From the NCBI RefSeq assembly GCF_003293745.1, contig NZ_PTLZ01000004.1:215469-279468 (forward strand): a DNA stretch of 64,000 bases, read 5' to 3'. The stretch comes from Herminiimonas fonticola. Lineage in GTDB: Bacteria > Pseudomonadota > Gammaproteobacteria > Burkholderiales > Burkholderiaceae_D. Below are positions 18,139 to 26,510 of this stretch, one piece after another. The position numbers and the translations under genes were made by a program. Numbering within the stretch: position 1 is the stretch's first letter; each line of letters opens with the position of its first letter. The notes beneath the pieces are model-generated. The model was not told where the DNA came from. It saw only the letters and a program-made list of their open reading frames with translations, and did not search any database.

Positions 18139-19608
18139 TCAGATCGATGGGGGCACGCCGGAATTGGCGTGCATTGAGTCGCTGACCAGCCTTGCTAATG
18201 TGCGCGTCGCGCGTTCGAGTACCGCGTCCCAGCGCTGACCACAGGTCAGCCGGATGTGGTGCTGGAACTCGGCGCGTGCGGAAAACATGGGGCCTGGGGC
18301 GATGCTGATACCTTGCGCCAGCGCGGCTCGATACAAGGCCATCGCGTCGACGCCGATGGGCAATTCGAGCCACATGAAATATCCACCAGCCGGGCGCACA
18401 ACCAGCGTCCCATCAGGAAAGTTCCTGGTAACAGCGTCGAACAGGCTTGCGCGTTGGGCCTGCAACGACAGGCGCAGACCTCGCAGGTGGTGGTCGTAGC
18501 CGCCTGCCTGCAGATACTCGGCCAACGCAGCCTGAGCCGGGATAGACCCAGAAAGGCTCGTCATGACCTTTAGCCTCTGGACGTCTCGCACCCATCGGCC
18601 GGGCGCGGCCCAGCCGACTCGATAGCCTGGGGCCAGGCACTTCGAGAACGACGAGCAGTGCAGCACCAGACCACGATGGTCGAAAGCCTTGGCGGGCAGC
18701 GGCGCCACCTTGCCTTCATAGAGCTCGGAATAGACGTCGTCTTCGATCAGCGGTATGTCGTGGCGCGCGAGCAATTCGACAAGATCGCGCTTCTTTGTAT
18801 CGGGCATCAGGCTGCCGAGCGGATTCTGGAAGGTGGTCATCAGCCAACACGCCTTTGGGTGATAAAGTTCGATTACTTGTGCCAGGCGACCGAGATCGAT
18901 GCCCTCGCGAACGTGGGTCGGCACCTCGATGGCGTGCAAGCCCAAATGCTGGAGGGCCTGCAACGCAATATAGAAGGTCGGGGACTCGACCACCACCGCA
19001 TCACCCGGCCGCGCCACCGCGCCCAGGCACAAGTTCAACGCCTCCATCGCACCGTTGGTTAGCACGATCTCGTCGGGGTCCACGGCCATACCCTGCCGCA
19101 GATAGCGCTTGGCAATCTCGCGCCTCAGTCGCAGGTTACCTGGCGGCAGGTCGTCGACCATATTCCAAGGTTTAAGTCGTCGCGTGCTCGATACCAGCGC
19201 GCGACGCAGTCGGTCGAGAGGGAAAAGGGCCGGGTTCAGGAAAGCAGAACCGAGGGGCACAATGTCGCGCGCTAGCGCAGAGCCGAGGATCGTGCAGATC
19301 AAGTCGTTGACCTCGACGGCTTGGCTTCCCGGCTGTGGGTCGGAGGTTCGTGGTTCCGCGAGCAGCACGCCGCCAGCGCGCGCGGCGACAAAGTAACCTG
19401 ACCGCGGTACTGCATGAATCAGACCGCGGGACTCCAGCAGGTAGTAAGCCTGGAACACCGTGCTTGGGCTCAGGTGCCGAGTGGCACAGATCTGGCGAAC
19501 GGAGGGCAAGCGGTCCCCGGGTCGGAGCACACCGGCAGCGATCTGCTGCTGGAGCTGTTGAGCTAGCGCTTCGAATTTCGAAGGGGCTATGGATTGATGT
19601 TTAGGCAT
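18139..19608 (-). CDS. MocR/PdxR-type transcriptional regulator (GntR winged helix fused to PLP aminotransferase fold)
   Basis: 489 residues. N-terminal GntR winged helix (about 10-80, with LQQQIAAGVLRPGDRLPSVR and LSPSTVFQAYYLLE). The C-terminal fold-type I aminotransferase domain (about 110-475) has the PLP-lysine motif SSFSKCLAPGYRVGW, NGAMEA and the FQNPLGS loop. MocR proteins use PLP or an amino compound as co-regulator of vitamin B6, GABA, taurine or transport genes. None of these targets is adjacent; the kinase starts 63 bases downstream on the same strand, so it may be the first gene of the signalling cassette or simply a neighbour. This gene looks the most GC-rich of the window by eye. 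Confidence 0.92.
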   Translation of the reverse strand: MPKHQSIAPSKFEALAQQLQQQIAAGVLRPGDRLPSVRQICATRHLSPSTVFQAYYLLESRGLIHAVPRSGYFVAARAGGVLLAEPRTSDPQPGSQAVEVNDLICTILGSALARDIVPLGSAFLNPALFPLDRLRRALVSSTRRLKPWNMVDDLPPGNLRLRREIAKRYLRQGMAVDPDEIVLTNGAMEALNLCLGAVARPGDAVVVESPTFYIALQALQHLGLHAIEVPTHVREGIDLGRLAQVIELYHPKACWLMTTFQNPLGSLMPDTKKRDLVELLARHDIPLIEDDVYSELYEGKVAPLPAKAFDHRGLVLHCSSFSKCLAPGYRVGWAAPGRWVRDVQRLKVMTSLSGSIPAQAALAEYLQAGGYDHHLRGLRLSLQAQRASLFDAVTRNFPDGTLVVRPAGGYFMWLELPIGVDAMALYRAALAQGISIAPGPMFSARAEFQHHIRLTCGQRWDAVLERATRTLARLVSDSMHANSGVPPSI

Positions 19609-19690
19609 GGTGTCGGAACCGCGCCTCAGTCGAGCACCGGCTGGATAGGGGGGCAGTGCTTCAGTCTACGCCCTTAATGTCGAAATGTAA

Positions 19691-19762
19691 CCTAGCTTAG
19701 CTGTGAACTAAGACCGTATAGGCTCATAATTCGTTGGTGCCGTGTTCGACGGAGGCCCACCA
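19691..19762 (+). pseudogene. Degenerate second copy of tRNA-Ile2 (probable attR)
   Basis: The last 40 bases (19723-19762) match the tRNA from anticodon loop to CCA, with one substitution and a 5-base deletion that destroys the T stem. The preceding 30 bases (CCTAGCTTAGCT onwards) resemble the D-arm half only loosely. It cannot fold as a tRNA. A strong terminator follows, as after the intact gene. Confidence 0.75.
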
Positions 19763-19769
19763 TAAAAAC

Positions 19770-19801
19770 AAGGGGTTACGTTCATTCGTAACCCCTTTTT
19801 T
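19770..19801 (+). terminator. Rho-independent terminator after the tRNA remnant
   Basis: Perfect 11-base stem AAGGGGTTACG/CGTAACCCCTT, six-base loop TTCATT, then a T-run. It may be the original tRNA terminator, displaced by the island. Confidence 0.9.
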
Positions 19802-19950
19802 GCGTCTGAATGTTTATTCAGGGCATCTTCAGAATGAATCGGGTTAATATAATTCACGCGATATAAGTATCGCTCATGGAAAAAGTACATCATCAATAAT
19901 TAATAAGATATTCACTGGATGGGCCAGGCAACACTAACGCGAGCGCGCAT

Positions 19951-21159
19951 ATGCTGAAACAAATCAATGTGGAACAGCTCCGTGTCGGAATGTTTGTTCA
20001 GAAGTTTTGCAGCACCTGGGACGAGTCACCATTTTGGCGGACCTCGCTCTTGCTCGACAATCTCAAGGATTTGCAAAAGATTCAAGTTAGTGACGTTGCG
20101 GCAGTGTGGATAGATACTTCCAAAGGTTTGGATGTTGAGAAACCTGTAGCTGAAAAAAATGAAGCTGAACTAACAACACAAAAAATTGCTCCCTCGCCTA
20201 TAGTCGTACCGCGTCGCGCATCATTCGACGACGAGATGGCACGTGCCAAAAAAATATGCGCAGATGGCAAGACGGCTGTCACCACCATGTTCCAGGAAGC
20301 GAGAATGGGCAATGCGCTGAATACGGCGCACGCGCATTCACTGGTAGAAGAAATTTCCTCGTCCGTCATGCGCAATCCAGACGCGCTCATCAGTCTTGCC
20401 CGCTTGAAAAACAAGGATGATTACACCTACATGCATTCGATCGCGGTATGCGCGCTGATGATTGCCCTCGCCAAAAAACTGAAACTGGATGACAAGCAGA
20501 CCAGGGATGCGGGTCTGGCGGGACTATTGCACGATGTAGGAAAAATGATGGTGTCGCAGTCGATACTGGACAAACCAGGCAAGCTGACTGATGACGAATT
20601 CGTCGCGGTCAAAGAGCATCCGGTTGAGGGCCATAAGATATTGTTGGAGTCGCCAGATGTCACCGAGGCGGCTCTCGATGTGTGTTTGCATCATCACGAA
20701 CGATTCGATGGAACTGGTTATCCGCACAGACTGGAAGGCGAAAATATCAGTCTGTTTGCACGCATGGGAGCTGTCTGTGATGTGTATGATGCCATCACAT
20801 CGAACCGTGTTTATAAAGCAGGTTGGGAGCCGTCAGAATCCTTGCGCCGCATGGCCGAATGGAAAGGGCATTTTGATCCGGCAGTGTTCCAGGCATTTGT
20901 AAAATGCATAGGCATTTATCCGACAGGTGCATTGGTCAAATTAAAAACCGGACGTATAGGTGTCGTCGTTGAGCAGTCAGAAAATTCGTTGTTGACGCCA
21001 AAAGTAAAAGTTTTCTTTTCGGTCAAATCAAATGCCTACATCACACCTGAAGTCGTCGATCTGGCGAGGCTGGAAGGATACGACAAAATCATGGGTCTGG
21101 AAGATGCAGAAAAACTCGGACTTAAAAATGTGCATGGCATATGGGCTGGCGTCGCGTAG
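19951..21159 (+). CDS. HD-GYP domain cyclic-di-GMP phosphodiesterase with DUF3391 N-terminus
   Basis: 402 residues. The N-terminal DUF3391-type region (about 1-130, starting MLKQINVEQLRVGMFVQK) precedes an HD-GYP domain (about 150-330). The catalytic set looks complete: HSLVEEI His, LLHDVGK (H194, D195), KEHPVEGH, HHHERFDGTGYPHRL (from about residue 247) and CDVYDAI. It should degrade c-di-GMP to pGpG or GMP. No receiver or membrane segment. It is transcribed away from the tRNA remnant, and is the first gene on the far side of the island. Start is the ATG giving the family N-terminus. Confidence 0.93.
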   Translation: MLKQINVEQLRVGMFVQKFCSTWDESPFWRTSLLLDNLKDLQKIQVSDVAAVWIDTSKGLDVEKPVAEKNEAELTTQKIAPSPIVVPRRASFDDEMARAKKICADGKTAVTTMFQEARMGNALNTAHAHSLVEEISSSVMRNPDALISLARLKNKDDYTYMHSIAVCALMIALAKKLKLDDKQTRDAGLAGLLHDVGKMMVSQSILDKPGKLTDDEFVAVKEHPVEGHKILLESPDVTEAALDVCLHHHERFDGTGYPHRLEGENISLFARMGAVCDVYDAITSNRVYKAGWEPSESLRRMAEWKGHFDPAVFQAFVKCIGIYPTGALVKLKTGRIGVVVEQSENSLLTPKVKVFFSVKSNAYITPEVVDLARLEGYDKIMGLEDAEKLGLKNVHGIWAGVA

Positions 21160-21313
21160 GAGAAAAATTCCTCGGGGCCTGGCGATGTCGGTATATCTTC
21201 TGAGCTCATGAGTTCATCTTTCATAGTCGCGAAACTTCCTTCCTGAGATTCCCCTGCGTTGGGAACGCACGAATTGGCCGTCCTGGTCTGATTCCACCAA
21301 AAATTCCACGATT

Positions 21314-21367
21314 TTGCAAAGCACTGGCACGTCAATTGCAAACACTTGAGCAATCAATCATTGCAAA
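21314..21367. repeat. Three direct TTGCAAA repeats upstream of the PAS kinase
   Basis: TTGCAAA at 21314-21320, 21336-21342 and 21361-21367, starts 22 and 25 bases apart, i.e. about two helical turns. The last is 26 bases before the kinase ATG. The spacing suggests sites for a repeated or dimeric regulator; this is not proven. The rest of the 233-base gap (21160-21392) shows nothing recognisable. Confidence 0.4.
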
Positions 21368-21392
21368 GTGATCATCAAGTGAGCGCAAGAAT

Positions 21393-22589
21393 ATGAAGAC
21401 CAGATTGCCGGCTGAGGCCGAGCGCGCTTTATGGCGTGACAAGTTGATGTTGCTGATGGAATCGACCAGCGATGGCGTCTACGGCATCGATCTGGCGGGG
21501 CTGTGTACTTTCATCAATCCTGCTGGTGCAGCGATGCTGGGTTATTCGGTGGATCAGATGCTGGGCCAGAATATGCATTGCTTGATGCATCATTCGCACG
21601 AACATGGTCACGCGTATCCGGAAGAAGATTGCCCTATCTACCGCGCGTTTCGTGCTGGGCGTACCTGCAAGATAGACAAGGAAGTTTTCTGGCGTGCGGA
21701 TGGTTCGTCTTTCGCGGTTGAGTATTCATCACACCAGATAGTCGAGCAGGGAAAAATCTGTGGCGCAGTTGTTCTATTCAGCGACATTTCTGAGCGCCGC
21801 CAGGCGGAGCGTCAATTACATAGAACTAATCGCGAACTGGAGTTGCGTGTCATAGAACGCACTGCCGAATTGTCCGGTGCGCTGGCGCAAATGCGTGAAT
21901 TGTCTGCTTATGCCGACTCTGCGCTTGAGGAAGAGCGTCGCCGCATCGCGCGCGAAATTCACGATGAGTTGGGCAGCTTGCTGGTAGCGCTCAAGCTGGA
22001 TGTGAGCTGGATGGAAAAGCGCGTCGTCGATAGAGCGGAAGTGGCTGGCAAGTGCCGGGCTATGAATCGTTTGATTGAATCAGCGGTAGAAAACGTAGGC
22101 CGCATGATCACCGATCTGCGCCCCAGCATTCTCGATCATCAGGGTTTGATCGCCGCATTGGAATGGCAATTGCAGGAATTCATAGAAACTACCGAGATGG
22201 AGTGTGACTCCAGCATTGAAGTCGCAGATGATATCCACGCACCTGACGGTAATCTGGCAACCGCGATATTCCGCATTTTTCAGGAAATGCTGAGCAACGT
22301 AGCGCGTCATGCGCAGGCTAGTGCCATTCAAATTCGCATTCAACTCAACGAAAATTCCTTGGTGATGGCAGTGCACGACAACGGCATAGGTGCGCAGCCC
22401 TTCGATCTTGATAGCAGTCGCTCATACGGTGTGATGGGTATGCGCGAACGCGCGATGCATTTTGGTGGCAGCCTGGAAATTATCAGTGCGCCAGGCAAAG
22501 GCACGCTGGCGCGCTTGTTCATTCCACTCGCACCGCAGAAGTGCGAAATTGTGGGTTCCACAAAAAATCCGCACGGAGTCAGTGCATGA
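21393..22589 (+). CDS. PAS-containing sensor histidine kinase, NarL/DegS type (HisKA_3)
   Basis: 398 residues, soluble. PAS domain (about 20-145) with an unusual His/Cys-rich stretch HHSHEHGHAYPEEDCPIYR near residue 70-88. The coiled-coil linker RQAERQLHRTNRELELRVIE leads to the HisKA_3 box RRRIAREIHDELGSLL (His about 190), followed by an HATPase with DNGIGA and GMRERAMHFGG. It phosphorylates the LuxR-type regulator encoded next, whose start overlaps its stop by four bases (ATGA). The signal is unknown. cynS downstream is a possible target. Confidence 0.92.
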   Translation: MKTRLPAEAERALWRDKLMLLMESTSDGVYGIDLAGLCTFINPAGAAMLGYSVDQMLGQNMHCLMHHSHEHGHAYPEEDCPIYRAFRAGRTCKIDKEVFWRADGSSFAVEYSSHQIVEQGKICGAVVLFSDISERRQAERQLHRTNRELELRVIERTAELSGALAQMRELSAYADSALEEERRRIAREIHDELGSLLVALKLDVSWMEKRVVDRAEVAGKCRAMNRLIESAVENVGRMITDLRPSILDHQGLIAALEWQLQEFIETTEMECDSSIEVADDIHAPDGNLATAIFRIFQEMLSNVARHAQASAIQIRIQLNENSLVMAVHDNGIGAQPFDLDSSRSYGVMGMRERAMHFGGSLEIISAPGKGTLARLFIPLAPQKCEIVGSTKNPHGVSA

Positions 22590-23221
22590 TCAATCTGCTT
22601 TTATGTGATGACCACCGCATGGTGCGCGAAGGACTGAAGCAAATTCTGGCCGATGCCGGTGATATCGATGTCATCGGTGAATGTGCCGATGGCGCGGAAG
22701 TATTGCGCCAGGCGCGTGTGCTGCCGATAGATGTGGTTTTGCTGGATATTGCGATCCCGGTGCACGACGGTCTGGAGGTGCTGCAGCGATTAAAGAAGGA
22801 AATGCCGCGCCTGCCAGTCTTGATACTTTCCACCTATCCAGAAAAGCAATATGCTGCGCGCTGCTATCGTTTGGGCGCTTCTGGCTATCTGAATAAAAGT
22901 GTCGATAGTGATCAGCTTATCATCGCGATACGCAAGGCGGCCGAAGGCGGTATGTACGTTAGTGCCAGCATGGCAGAGGCACTTGCCACTAGTCTAGGTC
23001 AGCATGCGACGAGGCTGCCGCACGAGACTTTATCGCAGCGCGAATATCAAGTTTTCAAGGCGCTTGCCAGCGGTACTTGCGTCAAGGATATTGCTGACCA
23101 GCTTGGACTCAGTCCGAACACGGTGAGTACCTATCGCAGTCGCATACTGGAAAAAACCGGCGCCAGCAACGACGTTGGCATTGCCATGTATGCAGTCAAA
23201 CACCAACTGATTACTCCCTGA
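22586..23221 (+). CDS. LuxR/NarL-family response regulator
   Basis: 211 residues. Receiver (about 1-120): LLCDDH acidic pair, phosphoacceptor in VVLLDIAIPVHDG, conserved Lys in YLNKSV. The C-terminal LuxR helix-turn-helix (about 145-205) has LSQREYQVFKAL and DQLGLSPNTVSTYRSRI. It is the cognate regulator of the upstream kinase (ATGA overlap). The start was placed at this overlap; an upstream in-frame ATG at 22541 lies deep in the kinase gene. Confidence 0.93.
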   Translation: MINLLLCDDHRMVREGLKQILADAGDIDVIGECADGAEVLRQARVLPIDVVLLDIAIPVHDGLEVLQRLKKEMPRLPVLILSTYPEKQYAARCYRLGASGYLNKSVDSDQLIIAIRKAAEGGMYVSASMAEALATSLGQHATRLPHETLSQREYQVFKALASGTCVKDIADQLGLSPNTVSTYRSRILEKTGASNDVGIAMYAVKHQLITP

Positions 23222-23310
23222 GAAATCGGCGCTTGCTGTACTGCTGAAGTAACAGGCAACAGCAATGCGCGTTAATCATTTCCATTTTCCCTCGCTTGCC
23301 AAAAAATAAT

Positions 23311-23344
23311 TTGTAGTGCTGGCACTACAAGCCATCGCTGGCTT
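23311..23344. promoter_or_regulatory. Two adjacent perfect inverted repeats upstream of cynS
   Basis: TTGTAGTGC (23311-23319) and GCACTACAA (23322-23330) form a 20-base dyad with a two-base centre. Overlapping it, AAGCCA/TGGCTT (23329-23344) has a four-base loop. They lie 180-210 bases before cynS and about 90 after the LuxR regulator gene, in a 301-base gap holding no gene. Candidate operator, or leader hairpins if the promoter lies upstream. Confidence 0.5.
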
Positions 23345-23522
23345 ACGACAAAAATTCCTGCTTGGCTCGCCGTTTGCAACATGTTCGGTGTAAGCAACTT
23401 CAGGGATCTACGCATGCCCATTTCCAAATGCTTAGCCCTGATCGTTCTTTGAATAATTGTTGGTAAGTCTGTGCACGCAAACACGCACGAAATATTTATC
23501 TTTAACTCTTGAAGGAAGCAAT

Positions 23523-23966
23523 ATGGACCGCAATACTGTTACCCAAAAAATCGTCAACACCAAAGTCGCTCAAGGCATGAAGTGGACTGACATCGCCAGC
23601 AATTTTGAAGAAAGCAAGGAGTGGGTCACTGCGGCTTGTCTCGGTCAAATGACTTTCACCAAGGCACAAGCAGCGATTGCGCAAAAATTGTTCGCGCTCA
23701 CCGATGAAGAATGCGCATGGCTGCAAATCGTGCCGTACAAAGGCTCACTGGAATGCAGTGCGCCTAGCGATCCCTTGATCTATCGCTGGTACGAAATCGT
23801 CAATGTGTTCGGGCCGACCATCAAGGAATTGATCAGCGAAGAATTCGGCGACGGCATCATGAGCGCGATTGATTTTTCCATGGACATTCAACGCCAGGCC
23901 GATCCAAAAGGCGATCGCGTGAACGTGATGTTGTCGGGTAAGTTCCTGCCGTATAAAACCTGGTAA
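23523..23966 (+). CDS. cynS: Cyanate hydratase (cyanase)
   Basis: 147 residues. Converts cyanate and bicarbonate to ammonia and CO2 as a decamer in the cytoplasm. N-terminal helical DNA-binding-like domain, then the C-terminal catalytic domain. R88 and E91 in YRWYEIV and S114 in GIMSAID have the same spacing as the E. coli active-site R96, E99 and S122. GAAGGA lies eight bases before the ATG. It stands alone, without cynT carbonic anhydrase, a cyn transporter or CynR, and ends in a strong terminator. The two-component pair upstream may regulate it. Confidence 0.95.
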   Translation: MDRNTVTQKIVNTKVAQGMKWTDIASNFEESKEWVTAACLGQMTFTKAQAAIAQKLFALTDEECAWLQIVPYKGSLECSAPSDPLIYRWYEIVNVFGPTIKELISEEFGDGIMSAIDFSMDIQRQADPKGDRVNVMLSGKFLPYKTW

Positions 23967-23976
23967 TTGCACATCG

Positions 23977-24036
23977 AGTTGCAAAATCAACAGAGTCATT
24001 TGGACATACAGGCGCTATTGATTTTGCAACTTTTTT
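23977..24036 (+). terminator. Terminator after cynS
   Basis: 14-base perfect stem: 23977-23990 pairs with 24018-24031, with a 27-base loop, then TTTTTT. Confidence 0.8.
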
Positions 24037-24053
24037 CTCGCGGATAGATGAAC

Positions 24054-25217
24054 TTAAATCAGTTCACGGTGATACCCATTAGGTACGCCATCTTTGGATA
24101 GTAGCCATTGCCACAACTGGATATCGCGCGCACGGAATGCGCCTGCGCATGAGAGCAGGTAATAACGCCACATACGGTAAAAGCGTTCGCCCAATTCATC
24201 TGCAAAGAGCGGCCATGCGGCGTCGAAGTTGCGGAACCATGCCATCAGTGTCTTGTCGTAATCGGCACCAAAATTATGCAAGTCTTCAACCACGAATAGA
24301 TTGTCGACAGCATCACCAATCTGGCCTACCGAAGGCAGATCGCCATTCGGGAAAATATATTTATCTATCCACGGATCTGGCGCTGATTTGCGCAGGTTTT
24401 TGCCTATCGTATGCAAGAGGAACAAGCCATTTTTCGGCAGACATTGATGCGCAACCTGCATATAGGCGCGGTAATTTTTACGGCCTACATGTTCAAACAT
24501 GCCTATGCTGGCAATCGCATCGAAAGGTTCGTTCAGCTCGCGATAATCCTGCAGGCGGAATTCCAGCGGCAAATGCGCATAGCGTTGCTGCGCCCACGCA
24601 ACCTGTTCTTTTGAAATGCTCACGCCTACGCATTCGACGCCATAATTCTCAGCGGCATATGCCATGAAGCTGCCCCAGCCGCAGCCTATATCGAGTACGC
24701 GCATGCCGGGTTTGAGTTGCAGTTTGCGGCACACCATATCGAGCTTCGCGACCTGCGCCTGTTCCAGAGTAGTCGCGCTTTCCCAATAACCGCAGGTGTA
24801 TGTCATGCGGGAATCCAGCATTGCCGCATAAAAATCATTGCCCAAGTCGTAATGCACTTCGCCTACCTGTTTGGCACGCTTGATGTCTTGCCGATTCAAT
24901 AGTTTTGCAGACAAGGCATGGCCCAGCAGACGCAGCGGTTGTATTTGATCAGTCAGTCTGGTGCTTAACAGGCGGGCAAAAAATTCATCCAGTTCTTCCG
25001 CGTCCCACGCGCCATCCATATACGCCTCGCCCAAGCCCAGATTACCTTGCGAGAATGCACGTTCGGGCACTCCGGCAGATTTCAACTGCATGTCCCATGG
25101 ACTTGCTCCATTGATTTGAATCTCGGCTTTGCCAAGCAGCTCGACTGTTGCACGATGCAGACGGGAATTTTTTGGGGTAAATGGCGCAGGAGTAGGCGCA
25201 AAGAATTGTGAAGACAT
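24054..25217 (-). CDS. cfa: Cyclopropane-fatty-acyl-phospholipid synthase
   Basis: 387 residues (E. coli Cfa 382). Adds a methylene from SAM across double bonds of phospholipid acyl chains at the inner membrane. The N-terminal lipid-binding domain is followed by the methyltransferase core: YTCGYW (catalytic Cys region), SAM loop VLDIGCGWGSFMAYAAENYG, SIGMFEHVGRKNY and HTIGKN. Transcribed divergently from a LysR regulator 273 bases away; two perfect palindromes lie between. Converges on the cynS terminator. Confidence 0.95.
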   Translation of the reverse strand: MSSQFFAPTPAPFTPKNSRLHRATVELLGKAEIQINGASPWDMQLKSAGVPERAFSQGNLGLGEAYMDGAWDAEELDEFFARLLSTRLTDQIQPLRLLGHALSAKLLNRQDIKRAKQVGEVHYDLGNDFYAAMLDSRMTYTCGYWESATTLEQAQVAKLDMVCRKLQLKPGMRVLDIGCGWGSFMAYAAENYGVECVGVSISKEQVAWAQQRYAHLPLEFRLQDYRELNEPFDAIASIGMFEHVGRKNYRAYMQVAHQCLPKNGLFLLHTIGKNLRKSAPDPWIDKYIFPNGDLPSVGQIGDAVDNLFVVEDLHNFGADYDKTLMAWFRNFDAAWPLFADELGERFYRMWRYYLLSCAGAFRARDIQLWQWLLSKDGVPNGYHRELI

Positions 25218-25366
25218 TCAGAAGTTTCCTTTCATGAAATGGTCAAAATCTTGTTTTCGTTTTTGATGCGTACGGAAAAAATGAACGACAACGAAGCTAC
25301 ATTGCAAACGCAATGACACGGCGCGACAATCAAACAAAAACCGGAGAGCACTCAGGCATTCACTAA

Positions 25367-25393
25367 AAGACATTTCCCATCAAGAAATGTCTT
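25367..25393. promoter_or_regulatory. Perfect 10-base inverted repeat in the cfa/LysR divergent region
   Basis: AAGACATTTC (25367-25376) and GAAATGTCTT (25384-25393), seven-base centre. About 150 bases upstream of cfa and 98 upstream of the LysR gene. Candidate operator. Confidence 0.5.
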
Positions 25394-25400
25394 GGCGCTA

Positions 25401-25425
25401 AAATATGCGTAAATTATGCATATTT
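25401..25425. promoter_or_regulatory. Second inverted repeat in the cfa/LysR divergent region
   Basis: AAATATGC (25401-25408) and GCATATTT (25418-25425), nine-base AT-rich centre. The dyad size fits a LysR recognition site; it lies 66 bases before the LysR start, fitting autoregulation. Confidence 0.5.
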
Positions 25426-25490
25426 ATCAAAAACAGTAAAAATGAAATTTACTGCGATTTATTATCAGTAATGTTGCATTGAAGGCGGCC

Positions 25491-26354
25491 ATGGATATTG
25501 AACTCGCACGCACCTTTCTTTATATCGTTCGTTCCGGCAGTTTTATCGCTGCTGCAACGCGTCTTCATGTGACGCAGACGACCGTAACGGCAAGGGTCCA
25601 AAATCTCGAATCGCAATTAGGCTGCAGCCTGTTTGTGCGCAATCGCTCCGGCGCGCGGCTTACTGATGACGGCGAACGCTTTGTCGGTTATGCCACGCAA
25701 TTGATACAGACGTGGGATGCGGCGCGGCGCGATTTGCCTTTGCCGGATGGCTATGGCGATTCGCTTTCGCTGGGGAGTGAAGTGAGCTTGTGCAATCCCT
25801 TGATGCTGCAATGGGCGATGCATTTGCGGCGGGAATTACCTTCGCACGCTATTCGCGTAGAGGTGGGCGATGGCGAAGCTTTGCAATCCAAACTGGAGCG
25901 CGGCTTGCTCGATGCAGCGCTGGTTTACAGGCCCGAATACTGGACCGGCATGCAGGTGGAACAGATACTGGAAGAAAAACTGGTGCAAGTCGCATCCGTC
26001 AAAAATCCTGATCCTTATATCTATGTGGATTGGGGGCCAAACTTCAGGGAAGAACATGATTCGGCGTTGCCGGACAAGGCTAGAAATGTCTTGTCTTTCA
26101 ACCTGGGGCCGCTCGCCTTGCAATACATCCTGCAATGCGGCGGCACTGGATATTTCCGCACACGTGTCGTGCGTCGTGCACTGGAGATGAATCTTTTGCA
26201 AAAAGTGAAAAGTGCGCCTGAATTTTCATACCCGGTTTTTCTCGTCTACTCACGGGAGAAGGAATCAGAGGTAATGCAAAAGGCTTTCGAGTTGTTGCGT
26301 TCTGTCGTCAAAGAAGAGGCGGATTGGTCTGAACACTGGAGTTTTACGCCGTAA
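25491..26354 (+). CDS. LysR-family transcriptional regulator
   Basis: 287 residues. The N-terminal winged helix has SGSFIAAATRLHVTQTTVTARVQNLE split over residues 14-39 (helix-turn-helix), followed by a substrate-binding domain from about 88. The start is the ATG giving the standard MDIELARTFLYIV opening; a TTG four codons earlier is less likely. Divergent from cfa, so control of cfa is plausible but unproven. The co-inducer is unknown. Confidence 0.92.
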   Translation: MDIELARTFLYIVRSGSFIAAATRLHVTQTTVTARVQNLESQLGCSLFVRNRSGARLTDDGERFVGYATQLIQTWDAARRDLPLPDGYGDSLSLGSEVSLCNPLMLQWAMHLRRELPSHAIRVEVGDGEALQSKLERGLLDAALVYRPEYWTGMQVEQILEEKLVQVASVKNPDPYIYVDWGPNFREEHDSALPDKARNVLSFNLGPLALQYILQCGGTGYFRTRVVRRALEMNLLQKVKSAPEFSYPVFLVYSREKESEVMQKAFELLRSVVKEEADWSEHWSFTP

Positions 26355-26510
26355 TCACCGCTATGCACGTGCGTAAGTGCGCTCGCCGCCGTAGTTATCT
26401 ACAGAAAATTTGATCTAGCGCAAAACACGAGTTTCCACGTGGAAATATAGTGGCAGTAACCTTCGCGCGCGCGAAGGTTCGCTCCTTAAACTCCACGCTG
26501 GAAGTCTCAC

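Noticed and set aside
23222..23522. A riboswitch or small RNA before cynS
   Set aside because: Inverted repeats are present but match no aptamer I know; there is no terminator with T-run before cynS.
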